The notes: generated from the sequence alone by a model not told the origin. Shown: positions 45,416 to 56,548, counted from the first letter of the stretch. The stretch: DNA of 64,000 nucleotides from Pectinophora gossypiella (GCF_024362695.1 NC_065422.1:3595534-3659533), one strand, 5' to 3'. A program made the numbers and translations.

Positions 45416-45769
45416 CAAGTGTTTATAATGGAACCGCTTGCTGATAACTGTCTGATAGCTTATCCAGAACTTAACAGATAGTTATAGGTTCTCCCATAAA
45501 CATTTAGGTACAGTATTATATTGTTTTATCTATGCACAACCAAATTTTTAACGTACTTATTGAAAAATATTTATTTACAAAACAGGTTGCTTGGAATAAA
45601 TTGCCTATTAGAAAAAAAAGGCCGCGTATTTATGCCTTCGAACTACTGTTCCTCTTTTTTTTTTTTAAAGTACTTAGGTATACAGTAAAGAGTTCCAAAA
45701 TTGCGTTATATTCAAAATTCAAATTCAAATAATTACACATTATTATTATGTATTTATTTTTTATTATTA

Positions 45770-46066
45770 GAGGAGCTCGGTGGCGCAGCGGTTAACGCGC
45801 TCGGTCTGCGATTGTTGAAGTTAAGCAACTTTCGCAAAGGCCGGTCATAGGATGGGTGACCACAAAAAAAAGTTTTCATCTCGAGCTCCTCCGTGCTTCG
45901 GAAGGCACGTTAAGCCGTTGGTCCCGGCTGCATTAGCAGTCGTTAATAACCATCAATCCGCACTGGGCCCGCGTGATGGTTTAAGGCCCGATCTCCCTAT
46001 CCATCCATAGGGAAGGCCCGTGCCCCAGCAGTGGGGACGTTAATGGGCTGATGATGATGATGATGA
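45770..46066 (+). mobile_element. SINE family B, full copy B4
   Basis: GGAGCTCGGTGGCGCAGCGG head to (GATGAT)n tail. No clear target-site duplication. Confidence 0.92.
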
Positions 46067-46671
46067 TTATGTTACACATCGGTATCAAGAGCTAAGCAAT
46101 AGGTATTATATAAAACGTGTATGCTTACCTTTAAGACTGCATATTTAACTAGTATTTAAACTAGTACTGGAGTAGTTACATCACTTGCACCTTACATGTT
46201 CAAATTAAAAGCACGACCAACAGTTATCTTAACTAGAATGTTAAAGATCTTACACAAGATCCTTTACACTTAAACATGAATAAATGCACTTTAATAGGGA
46301 TGTGTTTCCAACGATAAGTTTAAAAAAATAATAATAATAATAATAAAGTTTATTTAGGTAAAATCTACGTATATTGAAACTAAAAAAATATGTAAATGAG
46401 TATAATTAATTATGTTTTAAAACGTCGCATTAGAAAATTTGAGAAGAGAACATATCGTTAATTTGTTTATACATGTATTAATTGTCTTTATTTCTCTCTA
46501 TAATTAACGCCGAGATTTTCAAATACAATAGTCAAACAATGGGGTTTGGGTATAAAAAAAATCATTCAGTATTACGACTATAAAGTGTTTTGTATTGTAT
46601 TTATTTTATTGACATAATGGTGCTAATTCCTGTAAACACCAACTAATTTTATTTTAAATTATACCTATCTG
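46067..46671. other. No gene seen
   Basis: AT-rich with an (ATA)n tract. Confidence 0.5.
46328..46352. repeat. (ATA)n microsatellite
   Basis: AATAATAATAATAATAATAA followed by AGTTTATTTAGG, probably a LINE tail. Confidence 0.9.
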
Positions 46672-46925
46672 TCATTTTCTTATCCGCCGAAAAGGAAAGG
46701 GACGGGTAATCGACAAGATTAAAATTTATGGAACATACGTCAATGCCCAGCAGTGGGCGTCGTACGGCTGATGATGATGATGACGTCAATTTTAAGCACA
46801 AATCTAAAACAATCGTCTAAAAATTTTACATTGGTCAATAATTCGACAGAATTATGTTGACAGCACACGTCAAACGGTTTGCATACCAACGAGATACCTT
46901 TTTAATTTGCCCGGGTCATTCATTC
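46672..46925. repeat. Dispersed repeat Q, copy 2, ends rearranged
   Basis: 46672-46718 is the reversed right part of copy 1; 46862-46925 is its left part in forward orientation (ACACGTCAAACGGTTTGCAT). A LINE tail lies between. Confidence 0.65.
46738..46792 (+). mobile_element. LINE tail fragment with (GAT)n
   Basis: CAATGCCCAGCAGTGGGCGT CGTACGGCTGATGATGATG. Confidence 0.65.
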
Positions 46926-46927
46926 AT

Positions 46928-47030
46928 TAAAGTCCTTGATGGGAATGGGAGAAGTGAAAGTGGTGTGTCAGGATCTCTGCCTACCCCAACTGGAAATGGG
47001 CGTGATATTATGTATGCATGTAGATATGTA
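46928..47030 (+). mobile_element. LINE-like tail fragment
   Basis: GATCTCTGCCTACCCCAACT GGAAATGGGCGTGATATTAT. Confidence 0.55.
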
Positions 47031-47123
47031 TAACTCCAAAGCTGCGATATAGTGGGAAAAGCGGGTAAACCGGCACTTTCCATTTACGTTTTTCTTCACT
47101 TTCAAAAAGAACAGAGGACTTAA

Positions 47124-47253
47124 AAAGGCACATCGAAGTAATTCATCTAAGAAAAGCAATATTGCAATTTGACATTTGCGCATATAAAAGTAGATGAAAT
47201 GTCAAATAGTAGCTTTGTTAGATGAATTGCTTCGTGGCCTTTTTAATCCCCCA
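47124..47253. mobile_element. MITE M1, copy e
   Basis: TTAAAAAGGCACATCGAAGT ... GAATTGCTTCGTGGCCTTTT. Confidence 0.86.
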
Positions 47254-49035
47254 GATGTACTTTTTCCATTGTTCGTAATAAATCCCGCCTACAATATAGG
47301 TATCACCAATCCACTTCGTATCCAGATCATAAACTCCTATACCCACACAACAGTCCTTTGTTTTCCACTGATATACATCCAATCAAATTATTAGCCACAA
47401 CATACCACTTGCAACTACACACAAAAACGGTCCTTATACACCGCATTGTGTTAAGAATACTGTGTGAAAGTCCCATGCGGCTTTTCTCTAGGGCAGTCCC
47501 GGAAGAGGGGATAACAATTGTCTATTTTACTGGCTATCTCTCTTGCTCATCGGAGCGGCGTCTTTGTGAGAGCAGGACGGGGTATATAGCCGTTGCTTTC
47601 AGTCACAATGCTCGTAGACACGCCTTGTGACCGCGATTTTCCTTGATTCGTCAGTTCTATTCTCATTTCTATTGTCACAGCTATGTAGTATCAGTAGGTA
47701 CACAGTGCGCATGTCTACCACAAACGGATTACATAAGTAGTTCAGCTGAAATTAATTTGTAGGAAGTGTGGAAGGAAATTACATCCTTATTCTTAATAAC
47801 AGATCAACGCTTTCAGTATTTGATGATAAGGAAAATACATAAAACTTTCATTGGGAAGAAAAGCCGAAAGGAGTAGTAAGTACATTATCAAATTACTCTT
47901 CAATCCGCTATATTGTGCTTTTAAAGTGTGTAAAAATGGGTACTATGATACTAATTTTACCCTACACTAAGAAACAATGTTTTCATAACAGAAATAAAAA
48001 TTTGGGTATTAAAGTTTGATGAAAAGAATAAAACATTTAATATCAAGCTGCACAAAGTACACGCTACAATTTTATTTCGTAGATTAACACTAAAGACTGA
48101 ACTGTGTAACGTAATCGATTCAGCTAAAAATATAAGTTTTATTTTAGCGTTCTAAGAATACGCTTTCCTCTATAAAACACGTATTTATTAAGAAAAAACT
48201 TAAAGAAAATCAACTCATATTAGTGCAATAACATGGGAAAGTAGTCTGGCGTAACTTTTTTAATCAAAGCCTTGTCAACACATGTCCGTCGGTCCTCTTA
48301 GCTTTCTTCCCCACTAATTGGTCTGACACCACGACCCCTGGATATATTTTAAAACATTTCAAACATTTTACCAACCAACACGGTCGGCTTTTAATAAAAA
48401 TGACAACCTTACACGTTACATGACACCCGCGTCAACTGAAAATATGTAAAAAAAAATCTCATGTTAAAATTCACGGCCCATTTAACGATACTTCAGAGAT
48501 ACATACAACGCTGGCCAGTGCCACCCTAGTAATTTATTTGTTTTTAATTTTTAAAAAGAGAACGCGGAAGCCGACCAATGAGACGCGTCCCCCAACTGAT
48601 TGTCAATTAGCGACATCAAACGGGCTTTTTGCGAATTAAGCGTTCGTTTGTGTTCATTTTTTGTCCGGCTCTCGACGAGTGCGGACGTTTGATGCGTTTT
48701 TCCGTTTCGATGTTACATTTTCATATTTCCGTTTGTCTGTCTGGGGGGGTAGGGGGTACAATGTGGGGTGCCCGTTATCTGCACAAGCTTTTTTGTTCAG
48801 ATAGGTATTTAATACGAATGAGTGCTCTCGGAAATAAATTGACGCTATTTTTGGAAGCGTCTTGATGGATGTTTGTTTATACATGAGGGAGTAATAATAG
48901 GAACGACTGAGTGTAAACTTGGTATTAAATTACATATTTTTGGAAGTGAAATTTTGTCGATAAAATAGTCATGTGTGATATAAAAGTAAGATACCTACCT
49001 AATAAAGAGTTATTAACACAGTTGGCACGACCTTT
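47254..49035. other. No gene seen
   Basis: 48540-48780 is GC-richer, with a CCAAT word (GCCGACCAATGAGACGCG) and G runs. Possibly conserved intronic sequence. Confidence 0.4.
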
Positions 49036-49165
49036 ATAAACAGCGATACGGCTCACCACTTATCAAATTAGCCTTCAGAAAGCTCGGTGGAGCGTGGGCT
49101 CGCATTTCATCTTGCGATGAATGTACCTCTAACTACCCTATTTGGGAACAAAGTCGTAAGCTTAG
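49036..49165 (+). repeat. Dispersed repeat H, opposite orientation
   Basis: CAGAAAGCTCGGTGGAGCG ... CATCTTGCGATGAATGTACC. Confidence 0.72.
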
Positions 49166-49316
49166 TATATAATGTTACAGCTTATGTTACGTCACCAAAC
49201 ATACATACTGTAAGCAAAGAGTTCATCATCATCAAACTCCACAATTCCACATACAAGCGATACTCCACTACACAAAAGTGTCTGGCTGAAGACAAAAGAG
49301 ACGCTACAACAAAAAA

Positions 49317-49488
49317 AAAAGAAAGAAAATCCCGCCAGCCAGCATCGAACGTATTCGAAATGGATCCGGAACGTCAACAAAGGGACGTTCTGTATTTGAA
49401 AAAAGCGCGCGAACGCAGATCCGCCATTAGCTGTTCCCATTCGCAGCATATAGACAGCCTCTTCAATTCGTTCAATCAACAATTGTAG
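49317..49488 (+). other. Open, GC-richer stretch, unrecognised
   Basis: Reads ASNVFEMDPERQQRDVLYLK, KARERRSAISCSHSQHIDSL, then stop. It continues from repeat H upstream, so the long frame as a whole is accidental. The 3' half could be conserved non-coding sequence. Confidence 0.2.
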
Positions 49489-49609
49489 GGTTGACTAACG
49501 AATTGTGTGGTAATTGAAAAAAAGTGAGTTGGTTATTATAATTATGATGAAGTACTAAGAATTAGTTAAGTACCTAACTCATCGAAATAATTAGATGAAA
49601 TAATGGCCA

Positions 49610-49792
49610 CAGATTCTGAAAAAGGCCAATTCGTCGATTCACTGAATTCCACTTTATAAGTCTGAATTTATGTTTGGACCATAGATAATTTATATTACGT
49701 GGTTTCGAGGATTTAGGTCCGGTTAAGACTTAATACTATATACTTCTGCCTACCCCTTCGTGGATACAGATGTGTTGCTATATTATGTTATA
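49610..49792 (+). mobile_element. SINE family E body and tail fragment
   Basis: Shares the CACTGAATTC, ATGTTTGGACCATAGATAAT and ACGTGGTTTCGAGGATTT words with the family E copy at 54.5 kb. Tail CTGCCTACCCCTTCGTGGAT. Confidence 0.65.
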
Positions 49793-49881
49793 TAGAAAAA
49801 ATATTTGTTATATAATCTAATCTAGATCAAGATCAAGAACTAAACAAGAAATAATATATTATTATATAAACACATATAAAG

Positions 49882-50036
49882 AACAAGAAACTAGATCAAG
49901 ATCCCACTGCTGGGCTAAGGCCTCCCCTTCCTCTTTCCATTTTTCTTGGTCCTGTGCGTACTCCGGCCAGTCCCTCCGGCAAGCGTCCAAGTCGTCACGC
50001 CATCTCTTTCGAGATCTACCACGACGCAAATAATAC
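49882..50036 (-). pseudogene. LINE L3 ORF C-terminal remnant
   Basis: The minus strand reads RRRSRKRWRDDLDACRRDWP, EYAQDQEKWKE...AQQWDL, a typical LINE ORF end (KRWxDD..W...AQDR..W). Confidence 0.75.
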
Positions 50037-50883
50037 CTAAAAACATATTACAGATAGTACATACACTTCTGTCTTTGCGCTATCAACCCTAAGCGCCGTG
50101 CCGATTCAGTTTTCGCGTTTTTATCGCAGATTCATTAGTATGAGTATCTTTGTTGCGCCCCGGCACAGAGCGATACAATACACATTCAATACAGAATCGA
50201 ATGTAGATGAAAGGGTTTCAATCTTTTGTATCCGCAACATTTACGGGTGGAATCGCACGTTCATATCCGTGATTATGGTTTGAAAAGGAATATAACACGT
50301 TGAAAATGTTATAGAAACCGGTTGGGTTTTGTGTTGTTGAAGTGGGAAATGAATACCATGGCTTCTTGACTTCTCTGATTGGGATGAAAAACAATAGAAA
50401 AAATTAAGATACAAACAAAGAGAAAGTACACAAAATCACACTTTTTATTAGACTAGATTAAAAATCATCAACTTGCAAACCCATTTGTTATTGATTGAGA
50501 TGAAATAGATATAATTGATTGCCTTTAATGTACTGAAGAGATATATTTTATTTAATAGACGCAAAAAAAAAAGATTTAACAATGAAAACACTCCTAAAAC
50601 CTTAAGGTATCTACTTTTACGAGACCAGAATTCCAAATAAGACGAAAAACAAAAGAGCTTGAGCTGCAAATCTAATTTGAAGAAAGGGTACAGAAAGGTG
50701 AGGGTACGACTTGCAAAATAAAAGATCTGTTTGAAACCATCTTCATTTTAAAGCAGGCACAGTTTGAAATTAAATCCTGTAAGTAAAGTATTATCTTAAC
50801 ATCCAAAATCACAAAATGACTGAATAAGATTTGACAGTTAAGGCCTTTACTACAACAGTAGTTCAACAGCAGTAAGTATTACA
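50037..50883. other. No gene seen
   Basis: 50085-50290 is GC-richer and unique-looking; the rest is AT-rich. Confidence 0.45.
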
Positions 50884-51032
50884 CATAATTAAAACACATA
50901 ATAACGGGTTCTTACCGCGTTTAAAGCAGGGATATGAGACTCTCGCAACAGCAACAGTGTCAAAATATCGGGAGTCTCATATCCCTGCTTTAAACACGGT
51001 AAGAACTAATTATTATGTGTTTTAATTATGAT
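50884..51032. mobile_element. MITE M3, full foldback copy
   Basis: Arms AATTAAAACACATAATAACG and its complement, with an inner second stem GCAGGGATATGAGACTC / GAGTCTCATATCCCTGC. Confidence 0.9.
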
Positions 51033-51174
51033 AATAACCGCGTGAACTTAAAACAGTATTACACATTGTACAGAAATTCCATGGTCAAAAACAGAACAAA
51101 TCGTTATATAAAAAACTATTATTTTCATTATCACAGTTGGCTTGACCAACACGTCATGTTTATACAAGGAGATA

Positions 51175-51290
51175 CAGCTAACCGCCTATCACGTTGGTCT
51201 AACAGAAAGCTCAGTGAGACGAGTGTACTTAGTTCATCTTGCGATGGATGTAGCTCTGAGTACCCTAACCGTAAACATAGTTGTGATCTT
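51175..51290 (+). repeat. Dispersed repeat H
   Basis: GGTCTAACAGAAAGCTCAGT ... CATCTTGCGATGGATGTAGC. Confidence 0.75.
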
Positions 51291-52103
51291 ATTAAAATAA
51301 GCAGTGTTTTCTAAACATCAACTGGAAAGACAGAAACAGAACTCTTAAAAAAGACACTGCAGCTACTTTGAAAGATTTAAAAAAGGCATCGGTTTAAAAA
51401 GAGATTCCCAATAGAGAACTAAAGGCGAAGGGAACAATCCTTACCCTTGTCCTTTTCAATCGTGACCCCGCATGCAAAGTAGGGGTAAAGCCAAAGGCTA
51501 TTGACAGAAGTGTAACCACTCAACATTGATTGGATTGTTTTGTACAAACTGAACAAATGTTTTGAATAGAGATCGATTTCGAATCTGCTGGGGAGATAGT
51601 TTGCAAAAGATTTTGTAGTCTAGATTTTCGAGATTGGATTTTTTTAAATTACATTCATTGTAAAAATCTATACATAGTTCATCGATTCAAATTTTTAGTT
51701 GCTCTTGCGATGGATGTGCATCTGACTAGCTAGCTCAATGGGATGTAGTCATGAGCTTACGTTATGTCATATCAATTCAAATCTCCAAAATCTTTTCCGA
51801 AATCAAAGGACGTTACATTGAAAAAATGAAAAAAAAAATGATTATTTTCTTTTACAATAAAGCCTTAACTACTGGTGGATTGGGGTCTCCATTTAAGCGA
51901 CATAGCCTGTGTTTGGAGGCCCCGCTCTTTATTATTACAAATAAATTGTATGTAAATAAAGCAGTGTGGTAGGTTTAAAAAGAAGACAAGTACTACAGCA
52001 TGCAGATATAATAATATATCAGCACACCCAGCCCTACGATGTATAAATCTTGGGATCAGATTAATATAAAATTTTGCGTATTATATTTTTTTTAAGTTAA
52101 TGT
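51291..52103. other. No gene seen
   Basis: AT-rich; one repeat H fragment inside. Confidence 0.5.
51690..51770 (+). repeat. Dispersed repeat H fragment
   Basis: CTCTTGCGATGGATGTGCAT CTGACTA ... GGGATGTAGTCATGAGCTTA. Confidence 0.65.
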
Positions 52104-52114
52104 AGCAAAAGGAA

Positions 52115-52450
52115 CAACAGTCTCCGTGGTCTAGTGGTTAGAGCGTTAGGCTCACGATCTGGAGGTCCGGGTTCGATTCCCGATAGGGACATTGTCGAAA
52201 TCACTTTGTGAGACTGTCCTTTGTTTGGTAAGGAATTTTCAGGCTTGAATCACCTGATTGTCCGAAAAACTAAGATGATTCCATGCTTTGGAGGGCACGT
52301 TAAGCCGTTGGTCCCGGCTATTAGCCGTAAAAACACCTCCACCAACCCGCAGTGGAGCAGCGTGGTGGAGTATGCTCCATACCCCCTCCGGTTGATTGAG
52401 GGGAGGCCTGTGCCCAGCAGTGGGACGTATATAGGCTGTTGATGATGATG
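52115..52450 (+). mobile_element. SINE family A, full copy A3
   Basis: Same head and body as A1, but ends in GTTGATGATGATG. Target-site duplication AGCAAAAGGAA / AGCAAGAGGAA at 52104-52114 and 52451-52461 (one mismatch). Confidence 0.94.
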
Positions 52451-52599
52451 AGCAAGAGGAAATCTGTTATTCGAGCCCTACATCCCAATAGGGGATAAAA
52501 GTATTAAAAGGAGAGAATGTAACAAGAAGAACATAACTTACAATGACAGTCTAGCGTTCTTGCTCACCATAGTGATAAAGATGATAATAATAATAATAA

Positions 52600-52982
52600 C
52601 TTGCATGTTACGATTACAGTCTAATCAAGAAAAAGGAGCAGCCTGTACATGGACTGGAACTGGTTCTGTTCTCTTTAAATACATGTACGACTGGTGTATT
52701 GTTTGGAGTATCGGGGAGGGACATACGGTACACACATAGGTAAGAGCGATGTGCTGCCGTGTCTACCGGGTGAGCTGCAATATCCTACTACCCACAACAT
52801 TATTTTTATTTTATTATGTTCTGTACTTTAATTGTTCTTGATGTATATAATGTTTTTGAACGTTGTATAAATTGATTGATGACAGGAAACCTAGCATCGA
52901 GACAAACCATTCCTGGTTTAGCGATGCTATGCGTCAAAACTGTATACCTACTCAAAGTTTATCAAATAAATAAAAAAAAAAA
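52600..52982 (+). mobile_element. Poly(A)-tailed retro-fragment
   Basis: Ends at ATCAAATAAATAAAAAAAAA (52965-52982). Upstream GTGCTGCCGTGTCTACCGGG is GC-rich. It could be a LINE 3' UTR or a processed transcript. It lies 180 bp from the SoxD exon, in the downstream intron. Confidence 0.5.
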
Positions 52983-53160
52983 ATCAAACCACATATAGAT
53001 TCAATTGTCTTAAGGGGCATCTACGTGTTGGCGTCGGACCCACATACGCCTTCCAAAATTCCGGGACTCAATAGGCCTGAGTATGGAGTAGCTCGAATTG
53101 GAAACCACATAAAACATAATATTTTTGATAAAGATAACGTACAAAAAGAACATAACTTAC

Positions 53161-53305
53161 CTTAGCATGTTCCTGCTGGGCAAGAAGCTGCTCTCTCACC
53201 ATCTGCAGTTGTAGTATCATCTCTGACAGCTGTCTCTCTTTCTCCAGCACACTTTCGCCAGCCAGCGCCTGAAGAGCCGCCGCGTCCAAGACTCCACGAC
53301 GATCG
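53161..53305 (-). CDS. SoxD: Internal exon of SoxD transcription factor (coiled-coil region)
   Basis: Read on the minus strand, the exon is preceded by a branch-like CTAAC and the acceptor CCCTCAG, and ends at AAG followed by the donor GTAAGT. It holds 145 bp: one base completing a codon, then 48 codons without a stop. The peptide runs DRRGVLDAAALQALAGESV and then LEKERQLSEMILQLQM, VREQLLAQQEHAK. The EKERQL...MI.QL...REQLLA pattern matches, from memory of the family, the leucine-zipper/Q-box coiled coil of SOX5/6/13 and fly Sox102F, which mediates SoxD dimerisation in the nucleus. The exon starts with one leftover base and ends in phase 0. GC content and codon use are higher than in the flanking AT-rich intron. 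No HMG-box exon is visible in the window, so only a small part of the gene is present. Another coiled-coil protein is possible but less likely given the residue-level match. Confidence 0.82.
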
Positions 53306-53451
53306 CTGAGGGCAAGTTATACTGGTTAGTCATGAAGTTAAGCTAGTCTTAAAGGGTCTAGATATAATAATTAATATTGAATATTTATAGTCACTGAAAT
53401 AATTGTATGTCTGATTTGTATAAAAATGTATCACTACGGTTATGTTACGAA

Positions 53452-53580
53452 CATCATCATCCTAGTGTTATCACTTTTTCACAGGGTCCACTTACCTAAC
53501 CTAAAGACACACAGGTCCGTTTTTTTACAGAAGCGACTGCTAGTTTGACCTTCCAACCCCAGCTCAATTAAGGTCAAATT
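53452..53580 (-). mobile_element. SINE family D 3' fragment D5
   Basis: Reverse: CATCATCATCCTAGTGTTAT, CACAGGGTCCACTTACCTAA, GAAGCGACTGC. It lies 150 bp upstream of the SoxD exon, within the intron. Confidence 0.82.
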
Positions 53581-53611
53581 TCGCTACTATTAGAAACATT
53601 TTCATCATTCT

Positions 53612-53672
53612 CCTATTCCATTCTATTTTATTTATTTTATTCTATTTCATTCTATTTTATTCTATTATTTTT
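53612..53672. repeat. (ATTCT/ATTTT)n pentanucleotide repeat
   Basis: CATTCTATTTTATTTATTTT then ATTCTATTTCATTCTATTTT, within the SoxD intron. Confidence 0.9.
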
Positions 53673-53689
53673 TTTTCCTTTTCTCCATG

Positions 53690-53986
53690 GTGCAGTGGTT
53701 CAGAGGTCCCGGGTTCAAATCCCGGTGGGGACAGATCACGAAAATCACTTTGTGATCCCTAGTTTGGTTATAGGACATTATAGGCTGATCACCTGATTGT
53801 CCGAAAGAAAGATGATCCGTGCTTCGGAAGGCACGTTAAGCCCGGTTACAGTTATGTCCCGGTTACTACTTACTGATATTAGTCGTGACATGAGCCATGT
53901 CAGGGGCCTTTGGCGGCTCAATAGTAACACTGACACCAGGGTTGATGGGGTTGGTAATCCACCTCACAACCCACACGATAAGAAGA
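53690..53986 (+). mobile_element. SINE family C copy C4
   Basis: Head shortened (CCATGGTGCAGTGGTTCAGA then B box); body and tail complete. Confidence 0.88.
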
Positions 53987-54089
53987 TTTTCCCTATTCAA
54001 TGTCCGTCTATGCCTTCCTGTTATCGTTCCACCGTGTGCGACATTTTGATTTTTTTATCATACTAATGATGTTAATTATCGGAATTTTC

Positions 54090-54270
54090 TCTGTTTGGCT
54101 AAGCTATTGCAGGCATGATTCACCTGATTATCCAGTAAAGAAAGATGATTCCATGTTTCGGAGCATTGTTGCAGCGTGATGGAGTATGCTCCATACTCCC
54201 TCTGGTTGATCGAAGGGAGGCCTATGTCCAGCAGTGGAATGTATTAGGCTATTTATGTTTGTTTTTCTGG
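54090..54270 (+). mobile_element. SINE A degraded copy (5' truncated)
   Basis: GGCATGATTCACCTGATTAT ... GTGATGGAGTATGCTCCATA ... GTCCAGCAGTGGAATGTATT; the head is missing and the middle is deleted. Confidence 0.75.
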
Positions 54271-54295
54271 AGTGATGGAGATGGATAATAGGTTC

Positions 54296-54412
54296 ATAAA
54301 ATTACCCATAAATGATTTCATATCAAAAGTATCTGCAAGTTATCTTTTGATTATTTGGGGCTCTGCCCACCCTATTAGGGAATAAGGGCGTGAGTTTATG
54401 TTTGTATGAACT
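54296..54412 (+). mobile_element. LINE tail R, copy 2
   Basis: ATCTGCAAGTTATCTTTTGA TTATTTGGGGCTCTGCCCACC ... GTGAGTTTATGTTTGTATG. Confidence 0.7.
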
Positions 54413-54514
54413 TTGGGTTTCATATTCACGTATACAACGTAATAGTGAGTTTGAATTATTCATAATAACAACACCAAACCATCCTAGTGGAGTATGATAT
54501 CAACAAAGATGGCA

Positions 54515-54735
54515 CATGCGGAACTTCGGTGTAGTCTAGTGGAAGTGACACTACTCTTGTAACTCACTTTAAACTCGCATATTTCGAGTCCCGCCTCGGC
54601 CTTGACTGAACCACTGAATTCGAAGTTGGAATTCATGTTTAAATCATAGATAATTGATATCACGTCGTTTCCAGGATTTTTGCCAAAGTTAATGGTGGCG
54701 CGCCCCATATTACAAGGGACTTAAACAGAACTAAT
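54515..54735 (+). mobile_element. SINE family E copy (tRNA-like head)
   Basis: A box GTAGTCTAGTGGAAGTGA and B box TTCGAGTCCCGCC, followed by GGAATTCATGTTTAAATCAT and GATATCACGTCGTTTCCAGG. Confidence 0.75.
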
Positions 54736-54802
54736 AAGGAGTAGTTGCTCCTACAACAAACCACGCCAAAAGTTTTCTTACATAACACACATAAACTCAC
54801 AA

Positions 54803-55042
54803 CTATATCCTAATTAGGGTAGTCAGTCTCTCTGAGTTTTCTGTTAGAACAAGGTGACAGCTGCTACTTTTAAAATTTTTTGACTCTCGACGGAAACAAC
54901 AGAGGTATGTAGAGAGTACAACATTACCCTGAATTAAAAATATTTGCCCTAAGACAAGAAGCGATGATTTTTCATAAAGAATCCGCTTTTTTAACGTTTA
55001 AACCATCGGTATTTAATTATTGTGAGACAATAAATCTGTTGC
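54803..55042 (-). repeat. Dispersed repeat H, long copy
   Basis: TTTTTGACTCTCGACGGAAA CAACAGAGGTATGTAG ... TGTGAGACAATAAATCTGTT. Confidence 0.8.
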
Positions 55043-55183
55043 AAATAAATATTCAATACTCAAGTAAAGTTACAAAGAATAGTAAGTACTATTTGAAAAA
55101 CATGAAAATCTATTTCATGTCGCAATAGGATCTGCATGAAAATTTCGCATCGAAGACTCACGACGGTCTCACTCACTTCTCAC

Positions 55184-55251
55184 AGGTCCCCAGGTTCGTA
55201 CCGGTAGTAGGGCCCCTGCGCTACCGCAAACAAATGCATCGTAGGACGCCA
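55184..55251 (-). CDS. Candidate upstream SoxD exon (68 bp)
   Basis: Minus-strand reading: acceptor ATTCAG, 22 codons (WRPTMHLFAVAQGPYYRYEP, then GD), two extra bases CT, then a GTGAGA donor. Those two bases plus the single leading base of the exon at 53305 form a Leu codon, so the two exons join in phase. The stretch is clearly more GC-rich and peptide-like than its surroundings. The polypyrimidine tract is weak. I do not recognise the peptide as a standard SoxD segment, so it may be an insect-specific exon, an exon of another transcript, or chance. Confidence 0.42.
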
Positions 55252-55589
55252 CTGAATTATTAATGTCCTACCCTCGCCTCGCTACAAAGACGGTATGATG
55301 TAACACTGCTCTTTGTAGATACAGCTTAAATTTTGCTTTACTCTACTTATGACACATGCAGATGTGCAAAAAAGGGATAGACTATCGATTTGGGAATACT
55401 TTTTTCTTTCTAGCGGTTGATAGGACAACGATTGATCTAACTAAAAACGTATTCATAATGGAGAGAGTAGAACCACAAATAACGCAACTTATGAAACAAA
55501 GTTCTAAGATGAATATTAAAGAAACTTAACCCCCCCACCCCCTGCAAGATTGCATTATATTTCCCCTCACCGTATGGTTGCCTGGAAGA

Positions 55590-55725
55590 AATCACTTCAA
55601 GTGATAAGGCCACCATTTGCCATGTACTATCAGGTGCAATAGTCTTAGTTTATGTCACTTTTGTAACTAATTATTTGTTATTTTTTTGGTGCAATGAAGT
55701 ACATTCGAAATTGAATTTGAAAATA
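55590..55725 (+). mobile_element. LINE 3' UTR fragment
   Basis: AAGTGATAAGGCCACCATTT GCCATGTACT ... TTTGGTGCAATGAAGTACAT. Confidence 0.65.
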
Positions 55726-55825
55726 TTTTTTTTGACGTGACTTATTGTAGATTAGCCGCAAATGCCATTACGTTACTCGGCCGGACAAATGGGGAGCGCT
55801 GAGAGCTCTCACCCGGTACAAAATT
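55725..55825 (+). repeat. Dispersed repeat K
   Basis: TTGACGTGACTTATTGTAGA ... GGGGAGCGCTGAGAGCTCTC. Confidence 0.75.
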
Positions 55826-55968
55826 TAAGCCAACAGGCCTGAGGGTGCCCAGATGAGTATGTAAAAAATATAAGGTTAAAAACTAAAACCCGACTATGGA
55901 AAAATGCTCTGAAAAGTATGATGTTTCATACTTTAGAAAATAGGTATATTTTCTGAAATTTTTCCGTG

Positions 55969-56064
55969 TAGTGATGTTTCGAAGATAGCCGTGGTCGTAT
56001 ACCGTGGTAAGCAAAATCTTATGACAGATTGACATACGACCACAGCTATCTTCTAAACATCACA
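55969..56064. mobile_element. Foldback MITE M4
   Basis: Near-perfect inverted arms GTGATGTTTCGAAGATAGCC and the complement at the other end around a loop of about 35 bp. It sits 180 bp outside the 3.4-kb transposon. Confidence 0.75.
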
Positions 56065-56239
56065 AGGAGGTTTTATGCTTATTTGTCGATTTTCCTTCTT
56101 CTATTCGACTCGATGGAAGACTTATATCGACCATTTTCCTCAAAGCATTCCGAAGAATTGATTCCTAACACGGCCCGAATAAAAGCGAAATCCATCAACC
56201 CATTATCGTATTGACCTAGCAAATGTCATTATTAAATTG

Positions 56240-56548
56240 GTAAGGGCTATGAACCTTTCTGGCATATCTCAGTGGCGCCACCTAGCGGATTTTTTAAAAC
56301 TGCGGCGCACGATGAAACCTGTGCAAATCGATAGGGGACACTTGTCTGAACAAAAAAGCTTTAATGGACCTATGCTCTAAAGTGTCACGTTTTCAAGATA
56401 TCTAGCTTGAAAGTTACGAAAAGTGTCGTATGGATAAATCGATTTTACTATTTATCTATATACAATCGTAATATAGTGACAAAGTGATTGATTATACATG
56501 AAACATTATTTAATATACAACATATTTATCTTATTGAAAAAATGAAAT
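56240..56548 (+). repeat. Left terminal inverted repeat of the 3.4-kb transposon
   Basis: Matches the reverse complement of about 59300-59614 along almost its whole length. A small gap near the outer end reflects about 9 extra bases in the right arm. Confidence 0.85.

Larger units (their letters stand above)
53306..55183 (-). other. Intron between the two SoxD exons
   Basis: A 1.9-kb stretch bounded by a GTGAGA donor and a CCCTCAG acceptor on the minus strand, if the 68-bp exon is real. It contains SINE fragments (D5, C4, A7), a pentanucleotide repeat, one family E SINE and one copy of repeat H. Confidence 0.4.

Noticed and set aside
49087..49488. 133-codon frame
   Set aside because: The first third is dispersed repeat H; no domain in the remainder.
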